A stretch of 64,000 nt of DNA, from assembly GCF_001610895.1 (NCBI RefSeq), contig NZ_CP011273.1, positions 6,443,103 to 6,507,102 on the forward strand, read 5' to 3'. The stretch's first letter is position 1, and each line of letters begins with the position of its first letter. The position numbers were made by a program, and so were the translations under genes. Shown piece by piece: positions 9,272 through 18,204 of the stretch. The notes below the pieces were generated by a model, which worked only from the letters and a program-made list of their open reading frames with translations, searched no databases and was not told where the DNA came from. Origin of the DNA: Planctomyces sp. SH-PL62 (GTDB lineage Bacteria; Planctomycetota; Planctomycetia; Isosphaerales; Isosphaeraceae).

Positions 9272-10375
9272 ATGCGGCGTTCGACGCGATCGCACGGCCG
9301 GGGCGGGCGAATTCGGGGCTTTCTCATCCTGGCGGCCGGGGGGCTGCTGGCGACGACCACGACCACGGCGACGGCCCAGGAGGCGGGCGGCGACGGCTCG
9401 TCTATCGGCCAGCCCAACCGGGTGACGCTGGTCCGGCGGTCGTGGCGACCGGACGGCGGGGCCTGGATCGTCGACTACCAGATCCGGAACGAGACGACGG
9501 CCGGGCTGGTGGTCGTCCCTTCGGATATCGAGGTGAAATCCGAGGGCTGGGTGGCGAACTCGCGGATCTCCGGCCACGCCGCCCCCCGGCGGGCGGTCGT
9601 GACGGTCAAGCCGGGCGAGAAGGCGACGGCCGACGGCGAGGTGATCGCCGCCGCCGACGACGCCGGGCGCTGCCGCGAGCGGCTGTCGCTGGCGGTCTGG
9701 AGCGACGACCTCGCCCCCGAGCCCTCGGCCCGCTCCGCCGACGCCGCCCTCGCGCCGATCAGCCTGGCGCCCGGCGCGACCGGACTGGTCCGGCTCCGAT
9801 TCGCCCATCAACACGTCATCCACGGCGATTACGACCCGCTGTTGGGCGAGCGGACCGTGTCCGTCCGGGTCGGCCAGGAGACGTTCCGCGACGTCGTGCC
9901 GCTCGACCGCGAGCCCGGCCCCGCGCACCCGACGACCGCCTGGCCCGAGCCCCCCGACGACCGCCGCGATCCCGACCGATTCGTCACCGGCCCGGACAGC
10001 CTGCACCTTGAGGCGCACGTCCCGGGGCGGCAGTACTACCGCTTCACCGACCGGCCGGTGCGCCATGGGGCCCGGATGCGGCTGAGCTTCTGGTACCTGA
10101 TCGCGCACGGGACCGTCGGCGAGTGCCGCGTCCGGATGGCGCAGTACAAGGATACGCCCACCTCGCGCCGCGCCATCCCGGAGGGGGGCTTCGAGCGCGA
10201 GCTGAAGGCCGTCGGTCGCTGGACCAGGGTCGAGACCCTCGTCCGCATGGAACCCGAGGCCAACATCGCGACCCTCGACTTCCGCATCTCCAGCGACGCC
10301 AACATCGGCGAGATGTGGATCGACGACGTGGCGCTGGAGCCCGTCGAGGCCCCGGCCCTGGCCCAGGGCCCCTGA
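9272..10375 (+). CDS. Exported protein of unknown function, beta-sandwich-like
   Basis: A 367-residue protein with a signal sequence (basic residues 2-16, hydrophobic 17-27, then an unusual run of Thr before TATAQEAG). The mature part has many short beta-type segments. Residues from about 230 on (FVTGPDSLHLEAHVPGRQYYRFT and the final WIDDVALEPVE) resemble a carbohydrate-binding or galactose-binding beta-sandwich that ends in a W-I-D-D-V strand. No catalytic motif is visible. The start at 9272 is chosen because it begins the signal peptide and is preceded by GGGAAGGACGGG. It is convergent with the gene at 10444-11103. Confidence 0.65.
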   Translation: MRRSTRSHGRGGRIRGFLILAAGGLLATTTTTATAQEAGGDGSSIGQPNRVTLVRRSWRPDGGAWIVDYQIRNETTAGLVVVPSDIEVKSEGWVANSRISGHAAPRRAVVTVKPGEKATADGEVIAAADDAGRCRERLSLAVWSDDLAPEPSARSADAALAPISLAPGATGLVRLRFAHQHVIHGDYDPLLGERTVSVRVGQETFRDVVPLDREPGPAHPTTAWPEPPDDRRDPDRFVTGPDSLHLEAHVPGRQYYRFTDRPVRHGARMRLSFWYLIAHGTVGECRVRMAQYKDTPTSRRAIPEGGFERELKAVGRWTRVETLVRMEPEANIATLDFRISSDANIGEMWIDDVALEPVEAPALAQGP

Positions 10376-10443
10376 ACCGGCCGGGACCATGACCGCCCCT
10401 ACTCGGGGATGCGGCAGAGGACGCAGCGGCGATCGGGGATCAT

Positions 10444-11103
10444 CTAGGGCGTGATCAGCTCGACGCCCCTCCGATCGAGCCCGAGGCGGGCGAACAGCCA
10501 GGGGGCGTCGACCTGCCTCTGGTCGTAAGGGGACCGTCGCATGATCTCGCGCGCGATGTAGCGGCTCGCGGGCTTGCCCACCCGGATCAGCGGGTAATTG
10601 CCGCGGCCGAATTGCGGGTCCACGGCCGCCACGGCGTGGATGCAGTCGCTGATCAGCAGGTTGAACCGCGTGCTGATCGCGCGATACTCCACCTGGCCCG
10701 ATGCGATGAGCGCCAGGACGTCGAGCGATCGCTGGTACACCTCGGGCGTGATCTGGAACGGCCCCCACGCCGTCACGTGCTCGCCGAACCCCTGCACGAC
10801 GTCGAGCGTCCGGTCCAGGTCGAAGTTGGCCCCCGGTTCCGGGTGCGGAGCCAGGACCCGGATGTCCAGCGTCGCGGGCAGCCAGCTGATCGTGTGCTGA
10901 TAGGCCTCGGCCGTGTTGGGGTCGGTCGACTCGCCCGCGACCCGGATGAAGGTCGCCCAGGTGTGCGTGTGCCGGAGCTGCTTCGGCCGCGTCTGCGAGC
11001 CGAAGATGATCGCGTAGAACCGATCCTCCCCGCGCGCCTCACCGCCCGCGAGGAGGCAAAATCCGGTCAGGGCCAGCAACCACCCGGAAACCCGACGCGC
11101 CAT
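10444..11103 (-). CDS. Exported protein of unknown function
   Basis: A 219-residue protein: signal peptide MARRVSGWLLALTGFCLLAGGEARGED, then a domain with HTHTWATFIRV and a conserved-looking DCIHAV segment (single mature Cys near residue 154, followed by His). The His/Cys pairs could bind metal or be catalytic, but I do not recognise the family. Start chosen at 11103 because upstream sequence in frame lacks the signal peptide character. It stands alone between a convergent gene and a large gene on the same strand. Confidence 0.62.
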   Translation of the reverse strand: MARRVSGWLLALTGFCLLAGGEARGEDRFYAIIFGSQTRPKQLRHTHTWATFIRVAGESTDPNTAEAYQHTISWLPATLDIRVLAPHPEPGANFDLDRTLDVVQGFGEHVTAWGPFQITPEVYQRSLDVLALIASGQVEYRAISTRFNLLISDCIHAVAAVDPQFGRGNYPLIRVGKPASRYIAREIMRRSPYDQRQVDAPWLFARLGLDRRGVELITP

Positions 11104-11466
11104 TCTCCGGCTCCTTCCCGAGCGGGCGAAACGAAATCGGCCGGTCCGTCGCGGCCCGCAAGTCGACCCAAGCATACACCACGATCCCGCCCGAGGCCGT
11201 CGCCGGTCGAGCCGGGCCGGACGGGCCGCGGGGAGGCGGCCGTTCTTCGAGAAATCGGCCCTCCGAGTCCGTTCCCGGCTGATTTCGACGGAGCATCCTC
11301 GTGAGAGAAGGTGCCGCGCAGCGGCGTGTGGGCGACGGGCACGGAGGCCGTCGCTTCTCCCCGTCGTCCGCGATGATGGCCCCCTCATCCGGTCCTTCGG
11401 ACCACCTTCCCCCGCGAGGGGGGAAGGCCGTTATGGTCCGGAGAAGCAGACTTCCGGGACGGGCTC
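11104..11466. other. Intergenic with dispersed hairpin repeat
   Basis: 363 bases upstream of the 10444-11103 gene and downstream of the glutaminase-A-like gene. The part at 11381-11427 holds two adjacent hairpins described as a repeat element. The remainder shows nothing recognisable. Confidence 0.5.
11381..11427. repeat. Dispersed intergenic hairpin element, copy 1
   Basis: Two hairpins in a row: GGTCC-TTC-GGACC (11391-11403) and CCTTCCCCC-GCG-AGGGGGGAAGG (11405-11427). Related CCTTCCCC/GGGGAAGG hairpins occur at 16305-16327 and 27536-27561, always between genes, so this is a small dispersed family resembling REP elements. Confidence 0.5.
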
Positions 11467-14100
11467 TCACTCGGCCGGTTGGAGCCTGACCAGTCCGAGG
11501 TCGATGTACTGTCCGCCCTGGGTCTGGCGGCAGTGGACGGCGACGACGTTCTTGCCGGGCTTGAGGGCCTTAAGGGCCTCGGGGCTGATCCGCATGGGGC
11601 GGTATTCGCTGGTGTAGCCGCCGAGGCGGGCGGCGGAGACGCCGTTGAAGAAGACCTCGGCGTCCTCGTCGTGGTGGATGTAGAGCCGCAGGTCGTCGCC
11701 GGCGTCGAGGGCCGTCTTGGGGACGTCGATCTCGCGGCGGAGCCAGATGGCCGGGCCGTCCCAGACGGTGTGGACCTCGGCTCCGGGCGTGCCGCGAGTG
11801 CCGAACCCGCCGTCGCCCTGCTTCCACGAGCGGTCGTCGTAGTCGGCCGCCGTCCAGTTGCCCGGCGGGGGCTGCGTCACGTACTTCCACGTCGCCGGGG
11901 CGTCTTGCGCGGTGGGGACCAGCACGACGATCTCGCGGCGCACGGGCATCGGAGCCCACTCGCCGCCGAGGGTCGCGGCGTCGGCTCGGGCCAGCTCCAG
12001 GCAGCTCTCCCAGTAAGGGAGGGCGTCGGTCAGGGCGCGGATCATGACCCCGCCGATGACCGGCCGGCCGCGGAACCCGGCCTCCTTGGCGCTGTCGGTC
12101 CAGTACCAGTCGGAGAACGGCACGCGGTCGGGGGTCGCGTTCAGGAACTTGTGCAGGGGGGCGATGAACTTCTCGAACGTCGCCTTGTCGGGCGCCAGCG
12201 AGGCCGTCCAGACGATCCAGTCGCTCTTGGTGAACGCCTTGCGGTTGTCCAGCGGCAGGCCGTATTCGTTGAACTGCTTGGGGTAGAACGCCAGCTCCTT
12301 GGCGGCGACCTCAGGGGGGAAGACGCCCAGGCCCAGGATCTTGTCCCAGATCAGGTTGTACTTCTGGCTCCAGCTGGGCTGGGGGTCGAACGTGAGTCGG
12401 TAGTGGTCGCCGGCGTCGGCCATCTCCATCCACTTGCGGGCCAGCTCCCTGGCCCTGTCGGTGTAGTGGCGGGCGACGTCCTCCTCGCCGCGCATGCCGG
12501 CCATGCGGCCGAAGGCGGCCATGCCGAGGATCGCCTTGACCGAGAGGTTCGCGTTGCGGGCCAGGTGGCCGGAGAAATCGTCGGTGCAGAGCTGGTTGGC
12601 CGGGTCGAAGCCCTCGCGCTCGCAGTACTCGGCCCATTTGGTGAGCGTGGGCCAGTACTTGCCGGCGAAGTCGGCGTTCTTCTCGACGTGGCAGATCGCC
12701 CCGACCATGAGCAGCATGTTGCCGCTCTCCTCGACGGGCATCTGGTTCTCCTCGGTGCGCTCGCCGCCGCCGTAGACCTGGCCGGTCGCGGCGGGGTACG
12801 TCCCCAGGTCGTGGGGCGCGAACGGCCAGTTCCAGCGCGGGGAGGAGGCGTAGTCGAGCACCGGGACGAGCGCGGCCTTGGCCAGGATCGGGCTGAACAG
12901 GATCAGGTGCGGGAACTGGGGGTAGATGACATCGACGGTGCCGATGCAGCCGTTGGAGGAGTTCTCCTTGGAGAACCAGAGGGGCATCCCGTCGGCGTCG
13001 GCCGCGAGCGTCGCCCCGGCGAGCGACTGGCGATGCGCCAGCGCGCCGATCTCGGCGTACTCCTTGCCGCCCAGTTCCTCCAGCACGGTCAGGAACCGCT
13101 TGTCGAAGCCGTCGCAATACTGGTCGTAGACCGCCTTGCGCAGGTGGTGCTTGAGCAGCAGCGCCGTGAAGGGGGGTTGCTTGCCCTTCTCCTGGGCCTT
13201 GGCCTTCCAGTAGCCGACGAGCCATTCGTCCATGTAGTCGATGGCGTAATCGTCGTCGTAGGCGATCAGGGCGAAGGTCGACGCGGGGGCGTCGGGCTGG
13301 ACGGCGCCCAGGGCGGTGACCAGGGCGATCGCCGGCTCGCCGTCCTCCACCTTGCGGGGCCTCGTCTCGTCGTCCTTGGCGGGGAGCCCGCCGTCCTTCG
13401 CGAAGGCTTCGGCCAGGGTCGCCTCGGGCGCGGCGGCGAGGATGGTTCGGGGCTGGCCGGAGGCCAGGTAGAGCGAGCCCCAGTCGATCCGGACGCCGTC
13501 GCCCCGGCGCTGGAGGATCGGCTGCTCCTGGGTGCCGATCTTGACGGCCTTGAGCGCGCCCAACTCCTCGCGGCCCCAGACGACCGGCTGGTCGGGCGTG
13601 TTCACGGCCAGGCGGGCCGAGGCTCCCAGGAACACGGAGACCTCGTGCGGCTTGCCGTCGCGGGACTCGACCTTCCACGAGACGTACGTCACCGGGCTGG
13701 CCAGCATCTCCAGGTTGTACGGCACCGCGAGCCCGAGGAACGTCAGCTCGACGGCCACCTCGTCGGACTGGAACTTGTAGATCGAACGCGTCGGCCGGAC
13801 CTCGACCGAGGTCTGCTCCAGCGCGGGGATCGCCCTGGGCTCGGCGCCCATGATGCGGTAGGTCTCGCCGTCGACGCGGACCAGGCCGGTCAGCGGTTGG
13901 GGGGTCCCGGTCCAGTGCCGGGTGACGTCGTCGGTCAGCTTGTCGGCGCCCGACCAGACGCTGAAATACGGGTCGTGGGCGATCAGCGGGACCGACGGCG
14001 GCCGGAAGGCCCTCGGCTCGTCCGCCCGCGCGGCGAGCGTGCAGGCGAGCGTCATCGCCAGCCCGGCGACGGCCCCGAGGGCTCGGGAGTGGTTCTTCAT
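11467..14100 (-). CDS. Exported DUF4965/DUF1793 protein, glutaminase A-like, with C-terminal beta-sandwich
   Basis: An 877-residue protein with a clean signal peptide ([28 protein letters not shown]). Residues about 30-680 follow the glutaminase A-type layout (DUF5127, DUF4965, DUF1793): [17 protein letters not shown] at the mature N terminus, [17 protein letters not shown], and [20 protein letters not shown] with the acidic pair typical of the (alpha/alpha)6-like core. The last 180 residues, which include [28 protein letters not shown] strands and [18 protein letters not shown], form a galactose-binding-like sandwich. The family is named for fungal glutaminase A. Bacterial members are often secreted and their substrate is frequently unproven. 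The start at 14100 is set by the signal peptide. It acts outside the cytoplasm. Confidence 0.83.
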   Translation of the reverse strand: MKNHSRALGAVAGLAMTLACTLAARADEPRAFRPPSVPLIAHDPYFSVWSGADKLTDDVTRHWTGTPQPLTGLVRVDGETYRIMGAEPRAIPALEQTSVEVRPTRSIYKFQSDEVAVELTFLGLAVPYNLEMLASPVTYVSWKVESRDGKPHEVSVFLGASARLAVNTPDQPVVWGREELGALKAVKIGTQEQPILQRRGDGVRIDWGSLYLASGQPRTILAAAPEATLAEAFAKDGGLPAKDDETRPRKVEDGEPAIALVTALGAVQPDAPASTFALIAYDDDYAIDYMDEWLVGYWKAKAQEKGKQPPFTALLLKHHLRKAVYDQYCDGFDKRFLTVLEELGGKEYAEIGALAHRQSLAGATLAADADGMPLWFSKENSSNGCIGTVDVIYPQFPHLILFSPILAKAALVPVLDYASSPRWNWPFAPHDLGTYPAATGQVYGGGERTEENQMPVEESGNMLLMVGAICHVEKNADFAGKYWPTLTKWAEYCEREGFDPANQLCTDDFSGHLARNANLSVKAILGMAAFGRMAGMRGEEDVARHYTDRARELARKWMEMADAGDHYRLTFDPQPSWSQKYNLIWDKILGLGVFPPEVAAKELAFYPKQFNEYGLPLDNRKAFTKSDWIVWTASLAPDKATFEKFIAPLHKFLNATPDRVPFSDWYWTDSAKEAGFRGRPVIGGVMIRALTDALPYWESCLELARADAATLGGEWAPMPVRREIVVLVPTAQDAPATWKYVTQPPPGNWTAADYDDRSWKQGDGGFGTRGTPGAEVHTVWDGPAIWLRREIDVPKTALDAGDDLRLYIHHDEDAEVFFNGVSAARLGGYTSEYRPMRISPEALKALKPGKNVVAVHCRQTQGGQYIDLGLVRLQPAE

Positions 14101-14262
14101 GTCGTCCTCGAAGGTGGAGAAAGCTCCGGGTGAATCCCCGATGATACAGCCATCGCCCCCCGGGCGGCAGGCGCGAGGCGCCCCCACGACCGAAACGGCG
14201 GGGCGACCTCCAGCCTCGGGCCAGCCTTCGCCAGGCCCCGGCCGCGGGGGGCCGGGCCTCAT

Positions 14263-14775
14263 CTACCCGAACGACTTCCTCGGGCCCCTGTACTCGTCCA
14301 GCGCCGTGCGGATCACGTCCGTGAATCGGACGACCGGGACGGGAGGGTCGAGTTCCGGATTGCCGAACTCGAAGTTGTAGGTCAACGGGTCCTCATCGTC
14401 CTCATCGCACACGAAGAACCCGAACTGGCTGTCCAGGTAATGGTCGAAGAAATAGGCTCTCGGGGGGATCGTCGTGGGACGGCCGGCTTCCGAGATCTCG
14501 GACCTGGCGCGATCTTGAAGTCGGAGCAGGTCGCCGGTTTCGCGAAAGGTTATGGTCACGTCTTGAAACAGGTCGCCGGCCGATCGGCCCATCGTCGTCA
14601 GGAACGCGCGATAGGCCTCGGGGAGCCGGAGGCCGAGCGACCGCTCGAGGGACCGCACCTCCTCCTCGCGGAACGATCGGAAGCCGACGATCGGCGTCGC
14701 GGCCAGGCGCAGCGTCGCCTGCGTCCGGAAACCGCGGAACATCCTCTGGTAAAGCGCCCGGTCCCGATTGCTCAT
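14263..14775 (-). CDS. SMI1/KNR4 (SUKH) family protein
   Basis: 170 residues from the ATG at 14775, which has an excellent ribosome-binding site (AAGGAGGCGAGG) on the minus strand; an in-frame ATG 54 bases upstream is less good. The core FREEEVRSLERSLGLRLPEAYRAFLTTMG is the signature of the SUKH fold, and the later strands (AYFFDHYLDSQFGFFVCD, TYNFEFGNPEL) agree. In bacteria such proteins often serve as immunity proteins to polymorphic toxins. No toxin gene is beside it, so it may be an orphan immunity or housekeeping protein. Confidence 0.75.
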   Translation of the reverse strand: MSNRDRALYQRMFRGFRTQATLRLAATPIVGFRSFREEEVRSLERSLGLRLPEAYRAFLTTMGRSAGDLFQDVTITFRETGDLLRLQDRARSEISEAGRPTTIPPRAYFFDHYLDSQFGFFVCDEDDEDPLTYNFEFGNPELDPPVPVVRFTDVIRTALDEYRGPRKSFG

Positions 14776-15347
14776 CGTGTCCCTCGCCTCCTTCGGTTTA
14801 CGCGATCCGCGATCCGGGACCATCGTCATTTTGGGGGATGCCGCGCGCCGTTGGATTCTCGGCGCCGCGCCGGACCTGTCGTCCCGGGACGCCTCGCCTC
14901 CACACGGACGACCGAAGACCAGCGAAGGCGCGCCGAACGAACCCGATTCTTGACGCGAAAAGCATTCGTTAAATCAATATGGACAAACAGGAAAGGGCGA
15001 TCGGTTTCGTTTTCGGGTCCTGCGAACGAACCCAAATCCTGGCGGCGTCAGCCCTCGCAAGGAGCCGACGCGGCTGAAGGGCGCAAGAATGGCGAAAGCG
15101 CCCCGAACGAACCCAATTTCCAGGGGCGAAAAGGCGTGCCAAGCAACTTGGTATTAAGAGTTTGCGTCGATTGGGTTCGTCTGCGGGTTCGACGAACGGA
15201 CCCAATCTCGGGCCTGGAGTCCGTCGAGGGCCAAGGGGGCGGCCCGCCCGGCCTGCGGGCTTTCCACGGGGCGGACGTGCGCCTAAGCTGGAATGGGGAA
15301 GCTTCTCGTCATCTCCTCGTCTCGATCAAGCCTCGCAAGGTCGGACC
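14776..15347. other. Intergenic region with repeat cluster 1
   Basis: 572 bases without a credible gene. The section 14934-15207 holds dispersed direct and inverted copies of a 15-base unit (see repeat entry). DNA here is less GC-rich than the neighbouring genes, for example around 14970-15010. Confidence 0.5.
14934..15207. repeat. Intergenic repeat cluster, unit CGAACGAACCCAATC
   Basis: Copies on the plus strand at 14934-14948 (one mismatch), 15023-15038 and 15104-15118. Inverted-repeat forms are at about 14998-15038 (a diverged minus copy then a plus copy) and 15169-15207, where GATTGGGTTCGTC and GACGAACGGACCCAATC face each other over a short loop. Spacing is 65-90 bases. A sister cluster with CGAACGAAGCCAATC lies at 34811-35089. 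The pairing of direct and inverted arms suggests a mobile or structured non-coding element and not a CRISPR array. Confidence 0.6.
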
Positions 15348-16271
15348 ATGATCCACAAGTTCATCGCCATCGCCGCGACGCTCGGGCTGGTCGGCGTCGC
15401 CGCCGCCGTCGGGTTGCAGGGCCGGGTCCAGGCCCAGGACAAGACGGGCGGTCCGGTCAAGGACCCGCAGATCGGCCGGGCCTTCCGCGTCCCGTATCGG
15501 CTCACGGACACGAACCACTTCCTCGTCCGGGTGCGGATCAACGGCAAGGGGCCGTTCAACTTCCTGGTCGATTCCGGGGCCCCGGCGCTGTACGTGGCGA
15601 CCGAGACCGCCGCCAAGATCGGCCTTGCGCCCCCCGAGAAGGGGTTCTGGACGCCCGTCGACAGCCTGGAGATCGAAGGGGGCGCTCGGCTGGAGAAGGT
15701 CAAGGCCCGCGTCGAGGACCCGTTCCAGCTCGTCGGCATGAACGCCCTGGGGCTGCCCGGCGCGTCGATCGACGGCATCCTCGGGTTCACGATCCTGGCC
15801 CGGTTCAAGCTGGAGATCGACCTGACCCGCGACCGCATGACCTGGACCCGGCTCGACTTCGTCCCCCGCGATCCCCCCGTGCCGACCGACGAGGACCGCA
15901 GGAATCCGCCCGTCGAGATGCAGCTCATGAACGCGCTCGGGCCGGTCGCCAAGGGCCTCGCGTTCCTGATCGGCAAGCAGCCCGAGGAGCAGCTCGCGCC
16001 GAGGGGCTTCCTGGGCCTGGAATGGGCCGAGTCCGCCGACGCCGGGGCGAAGGCCGTGCGAGTCGTCCGCGTGCTCCCCGACTCGCCCGCCGCCCGCGCC
16101 GGGGTCGAGGCCGGGGACGCGCTGGTCCGCATCGACGGCAAGCCCGTCGAGGACCTCGGGTCGGCCCGCGAGAGCCTGTCCGGGCTCCGCCAGGGCCAGG
16201 CCGTGGAACTGGTCGTCAAACGCGGAGGCGAGGAGAAGACCCTCAAGGCCACCGCCGGGGAAGGGCTGTAA
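15348..16271 (+). CDS. Exported retropepsin-like aspartic protease with C-terminal PDZ domain (copy 1)
   Basis: A 307-residue protein with an N-terminal hydrophobic leader (MIHKFIAIAATLGLVGVAAA). The retropepsin-like domain spans about 45-185: RVRINGKGPFNFLVDSGAPALYV carries the catalytic D-S-G, and SIDGILGFTILARFKLEIDL is the usual second half of gag-asp_proteas/aspartyl protease_2 proteins. A PDZ domain follows (about 220-305, VVRVLPDSPAARAGVEAGDALVRIDG). The enzyme should be periplasmic and dimeric, with the PDZ domain selecting or presenting substrates. The start at 15348 begins the leader; a longer in-frame extension overlaps the repeat region and is unlikely. A paralogue follows at 16364. 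Confidence 0.85.
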   Translation: MIHKFIAIAATLGLVGVAAAVGLQGRVQAQDKTGGPVKDPQIGRAFRVPYRLTDTNHFLVRVRINGKGPFNFLVDSGAPALYVATETAAKIGLAPPEKGFWTPVDSLEIEGGARLEKVKARVEDPFQLVGMNALGLPGASIDGILGFTILARFKLEIDLTRDRMTWTRLDFVPRDPPVPTDEDRRNPPVEMQLMNALGPVAKGLAFLIGKQPEEQLAPRGFLGLEWAESADAGAKAVRVVRVLPDSPAARAGVEAGDALVRIDGKPVEDLGSARESLSGLRQGQAVELVVKRGGEEKTLKATAGEGL

Positions 16272-16304
16272 CGAAGAGCAGGAAAGCAGGCCGTCGGCGT
16301 CTCT

Positions 16305-16327
16305 CCTTCCCCCCTGGTAGGGGAAGG
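16305..16327. repeat. Dispersed intergenic hairpin element, copy 2
   Basis: CCTTCC-CC and GGGGAAGG arms form a hairpin in the 92-base gap between the two protease paralogues. It is similar to 11405-11427. Confidence 0.4.
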
Positions 16328-16363
16328 GGAAAAGCACCGATCGACAAGTCAGGTGTTCGAATC

Positions 16364-17245
16364 ATGCATCACGACGAACAGCCCTCGAATCGCCGATTGT
16401 TCCGCCCGCTGCTGGTCCTGACGGCGACGACCCTCGCGGGGGCCTCGCTGTGGCTGGGGCCCGCGCCGGCGGAGGAGCCGGGGGCGGATGCGAAAGAGGC
16501 GGCCACGGCGAGGGCGCGGTTCACGATGCTGCCGTCGAACCACATGGTCTTGCGGGCGATGCTCAACGGCAAGGGGCCGTATCGCCTGATCTTCGACCTG
16601 GGCGCGCCGATCACCCTGCTGAGCAACAAGGCGGCCGAGACCTCGGGGACCGTCGACGCGAACGCCCCCAAGTCGTTCCTGTTCTCGATGCGGGGGGAGG
16701 CCGTGGTCGCCAAGCTCCAGGTGGGGGGCCTGACGGCCGAGAAGCTGCCGGTCGTCGTCTTCGACCACCCCGCGCTCGGCGTGCTCAGCGACGTGCTGGG
16801 CGAGCCGATCGACGGCATCATCGGCTTCACGTTCTTCGCCCGATACCGCACGACGATCGACTACCAGAAGGACGAGATGACCTTCACGCCGGTCGATTTC
16901 GAGATCCGCGACTTGATGAAGGACCTCCCCGACCGCATCGCCGGCCCCAAGATCGCGCGCAAGCGGGTGCTCGCGCCGGGGGGGCTCTGGGGGCTCCGGC
17001 TGGGCGCGGCCGAGGCCGACGGGAACGGGGTGCGGATCGCGTCGGTCGTCCCGGACTCCCCCGCGGCGCTCGCGGGGCTGGCGGCCGGCGACGTGCTGAC
17101 GGCCGTCGACGACCGCTGGACCGCCACCGTCCACGACGTCTACGCCGCCGCCGCCTCGGTCGAGCCCGGCCGCGAGGCCCCCGTCGCCGTCCGCCGCGAC
17201 GGCCAGGAACACGTCCTCACCGTCCGCCCCGCCGACGGGGCCTGA
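16364..17245 (+). CDS. Retropepsin-like PDZ protein (copy 2), catalytic motif altered to DLG
   Basis: A 293-residue paralogue of the preceding gene, with a leader (RPLLVLTATTLAGASLWLG), retropepsin-like domain and C-terminal PDZ domain (about 210-290, ASVVPDSPAALAGLAAGDVLTAVDD). At the place where copy 1 has D-S-G-A-P, this copy reads D-L-G-A-P. The residue after the catalytic Asp, normally Ser or Thr, is therefore Leu, which would remove the 'fireman's grip' hydrogen bond. The flap/second-half segment PIDGIIGFTFFARYRTTIDY is intact. It is probably a low-activity or non-catalytic partner of copy 1, perhaps in a heterodimer. This is an inference. Confidence 0.8.
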   Translation: MHHDEQPSNRRLFRPLLVLTATTLAGASLWLGPAPAEEPGADAKEAATARARFTMLPSNHMVLRAMLNGKGPYRLIFDLGAPITLLSNKAAETSGTVDANAPKSFLFSMRGEAVVAKLQVGGLTAEKLPVVVFDHPALGVLSDVLGEPIDGIIGFTFFARYRTTIDYQKDEMTFTPVDFEIRDLMKDLPDRIAGPKIARKRVLAPGGLWGLRLGAAEADGNGVRIASVVPDSPAALAGLAAGDVLTAVDDRWTATVHDVYAAAASVEPGREAPVAVRRDGQEHVLTVRPADGA

Positions 17246-17265
17246 TCCGACCGGAGAACCCCGCC

Positions 17266-17771
17266 ATGACTTCGCGAATCCCGACGCTCGCCCTGACGCT
17301 GCCGACGGCCCTCCTGCTGGCGATCGCCGGCTGCGAGGAGCCCCGCCACGCGGGGGGGGCAAGAAGAACGCCGTCGCCCACTCCCCCTCGTCGTCGGTCG
17401 AGAAGAAGGAGCCCGAGTTCATCGTCGGCAGGCGGACCCAGGACATCAAACGCATCGAGCCCGAGGTCGCCGCCGGCGCCGACGTGATCGAGAAGCCCAA
17501 GATCACCGCCAAGGACCCGATCACCCTGCAAGGCAACGCCTACGTCACCATGATCGGCCAGACCTCGATCCTCCAGATCCAGCACGCGATGAACCTCTAC
17601 CAGGCCGCCAACGACCGCTTCCCCAAGAACTACGACGAGTTCATGGCCGAGATCATCCGGGCCAACAACATCGCCCTCCCCAAGCTCCCCCACTACCAGG
17701 AATACGGCTACGACGAGCAGCAGCACAAGCTCGTGATCCTGGAGTACCCCGACCGCAAGAACAACCCCTGA
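17266..17771 (+). pseudogene. Small lipoprotein gene split by a frameshift at a poly-G run
   Basis: The ATG at 17266 starts a lipoprotein signal (LTLPTALLLAIAGC, Cys near residue 23). After a run of eight G (17352-17359) the plausible reading continues in another frame: KKNAVAHSPSSSVEKKEPEFIV, then the domain containing MIGQTSILQIQHAMNLYQAANDRFPKNYDEFMAEI and ending YPDRKNNP at 17771. Nine G would join the two parts into about 168 residues. As printed, only an internal start at 17484 gives the last 95 residues without a signal. I do not know the family; the AANDRFPKNYDEF segment resembles the processed-pilin-like 'yhcs' strings seen in planctomycete proteins. A consensus error at the homopolymer is the simplest explanation. 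Confidence 0.6.
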
Positions 17772-17816
17772 CGGACGGCGAAGGTCCTGGGAGGAGATTC
17801 CCCGGATTCCCGACAA

Positions 17817-17840
17817 GCGGGGCTTGCGAAAAAGCCCCGC
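17817..17840 (+). terminator. Terminator-like hairpin after the lipoprotein gene
   Basis: GCGGGGCTT and AAGCCCCGC form a perfect 9-bp stem with loop GCGAAA, followed by CATTGTTC. It lies 45 bases after the stop at 17771 and would shield the origin region from upstream transcription. Confidence 0.5.
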
Positions 17841-17992
17841 CATTGTTCTCAACACCGCAGGTCTCGCCGACCGAAAAAGAGAACGCAAGGATGCGCAGGC
17901 CGACGGATCGGCAGACTCGGGCCTGGATCGCCCGCCCCGCCGGACCCTCACGTCCCCCATCCCGCACGCGCCGTTCGGAGCGGTCGACGACC

Positions 17993-18204
17993 TGTGGATA
18001 AGTCGCGGATCGTCCGCGCGCCGAACGGGAGCGAATCCACAGCGGGCTCTCGGCCGGGCCGCGGTCGTGCACCGTCGTCGACGTCGGCGCGCGGGTCGTC
18101 CACAAGGTCGTCGACGGGGATGTGAACAGGGGCGGGATGCCGTTGTGCTCGAGTAAGTCTTTTGATATCCTGGGTTTCGTCGGACGCTCTCGAAGTTATC
18201 CACA
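17993..18204. other. oriC: Candidate chromosomal origin (oriC): DnaA-box cluster
   Basis: Two perfect consensus DnaA boxes are present: TGTGGATAA at 17993-18001 (minus orientation) and TTATCCACA at 18196-18204 (plus). Between them are two 7/9 matches, GAATCCACA (18033-18041) and TCGTCCACA (18096-18104), and a weaker TGTGAACAG (18121-18129). AT-richer patches that could unwind follow at 18146-18181 and 18217-18265. The neighbours dnaN, dciA and gyrB are typical origin flanks. dnaA is not beside it. GC-skew over the whole chromosome would be needed to settle this. Confidence 0.6.

Noticed and set aside
11479..14133. An 884-residue plus-strand frame over the glutaminase-A-like gene
   Set aside because: Shadow frame; Leu/Val/Gly/Arg-rich without a conserved motif.
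14934..15207. CRISPR interpretation of the 15-base repeats
   Set aside because: Units are short, partly inverted and irregularly spaced, with no cas genes nearby.
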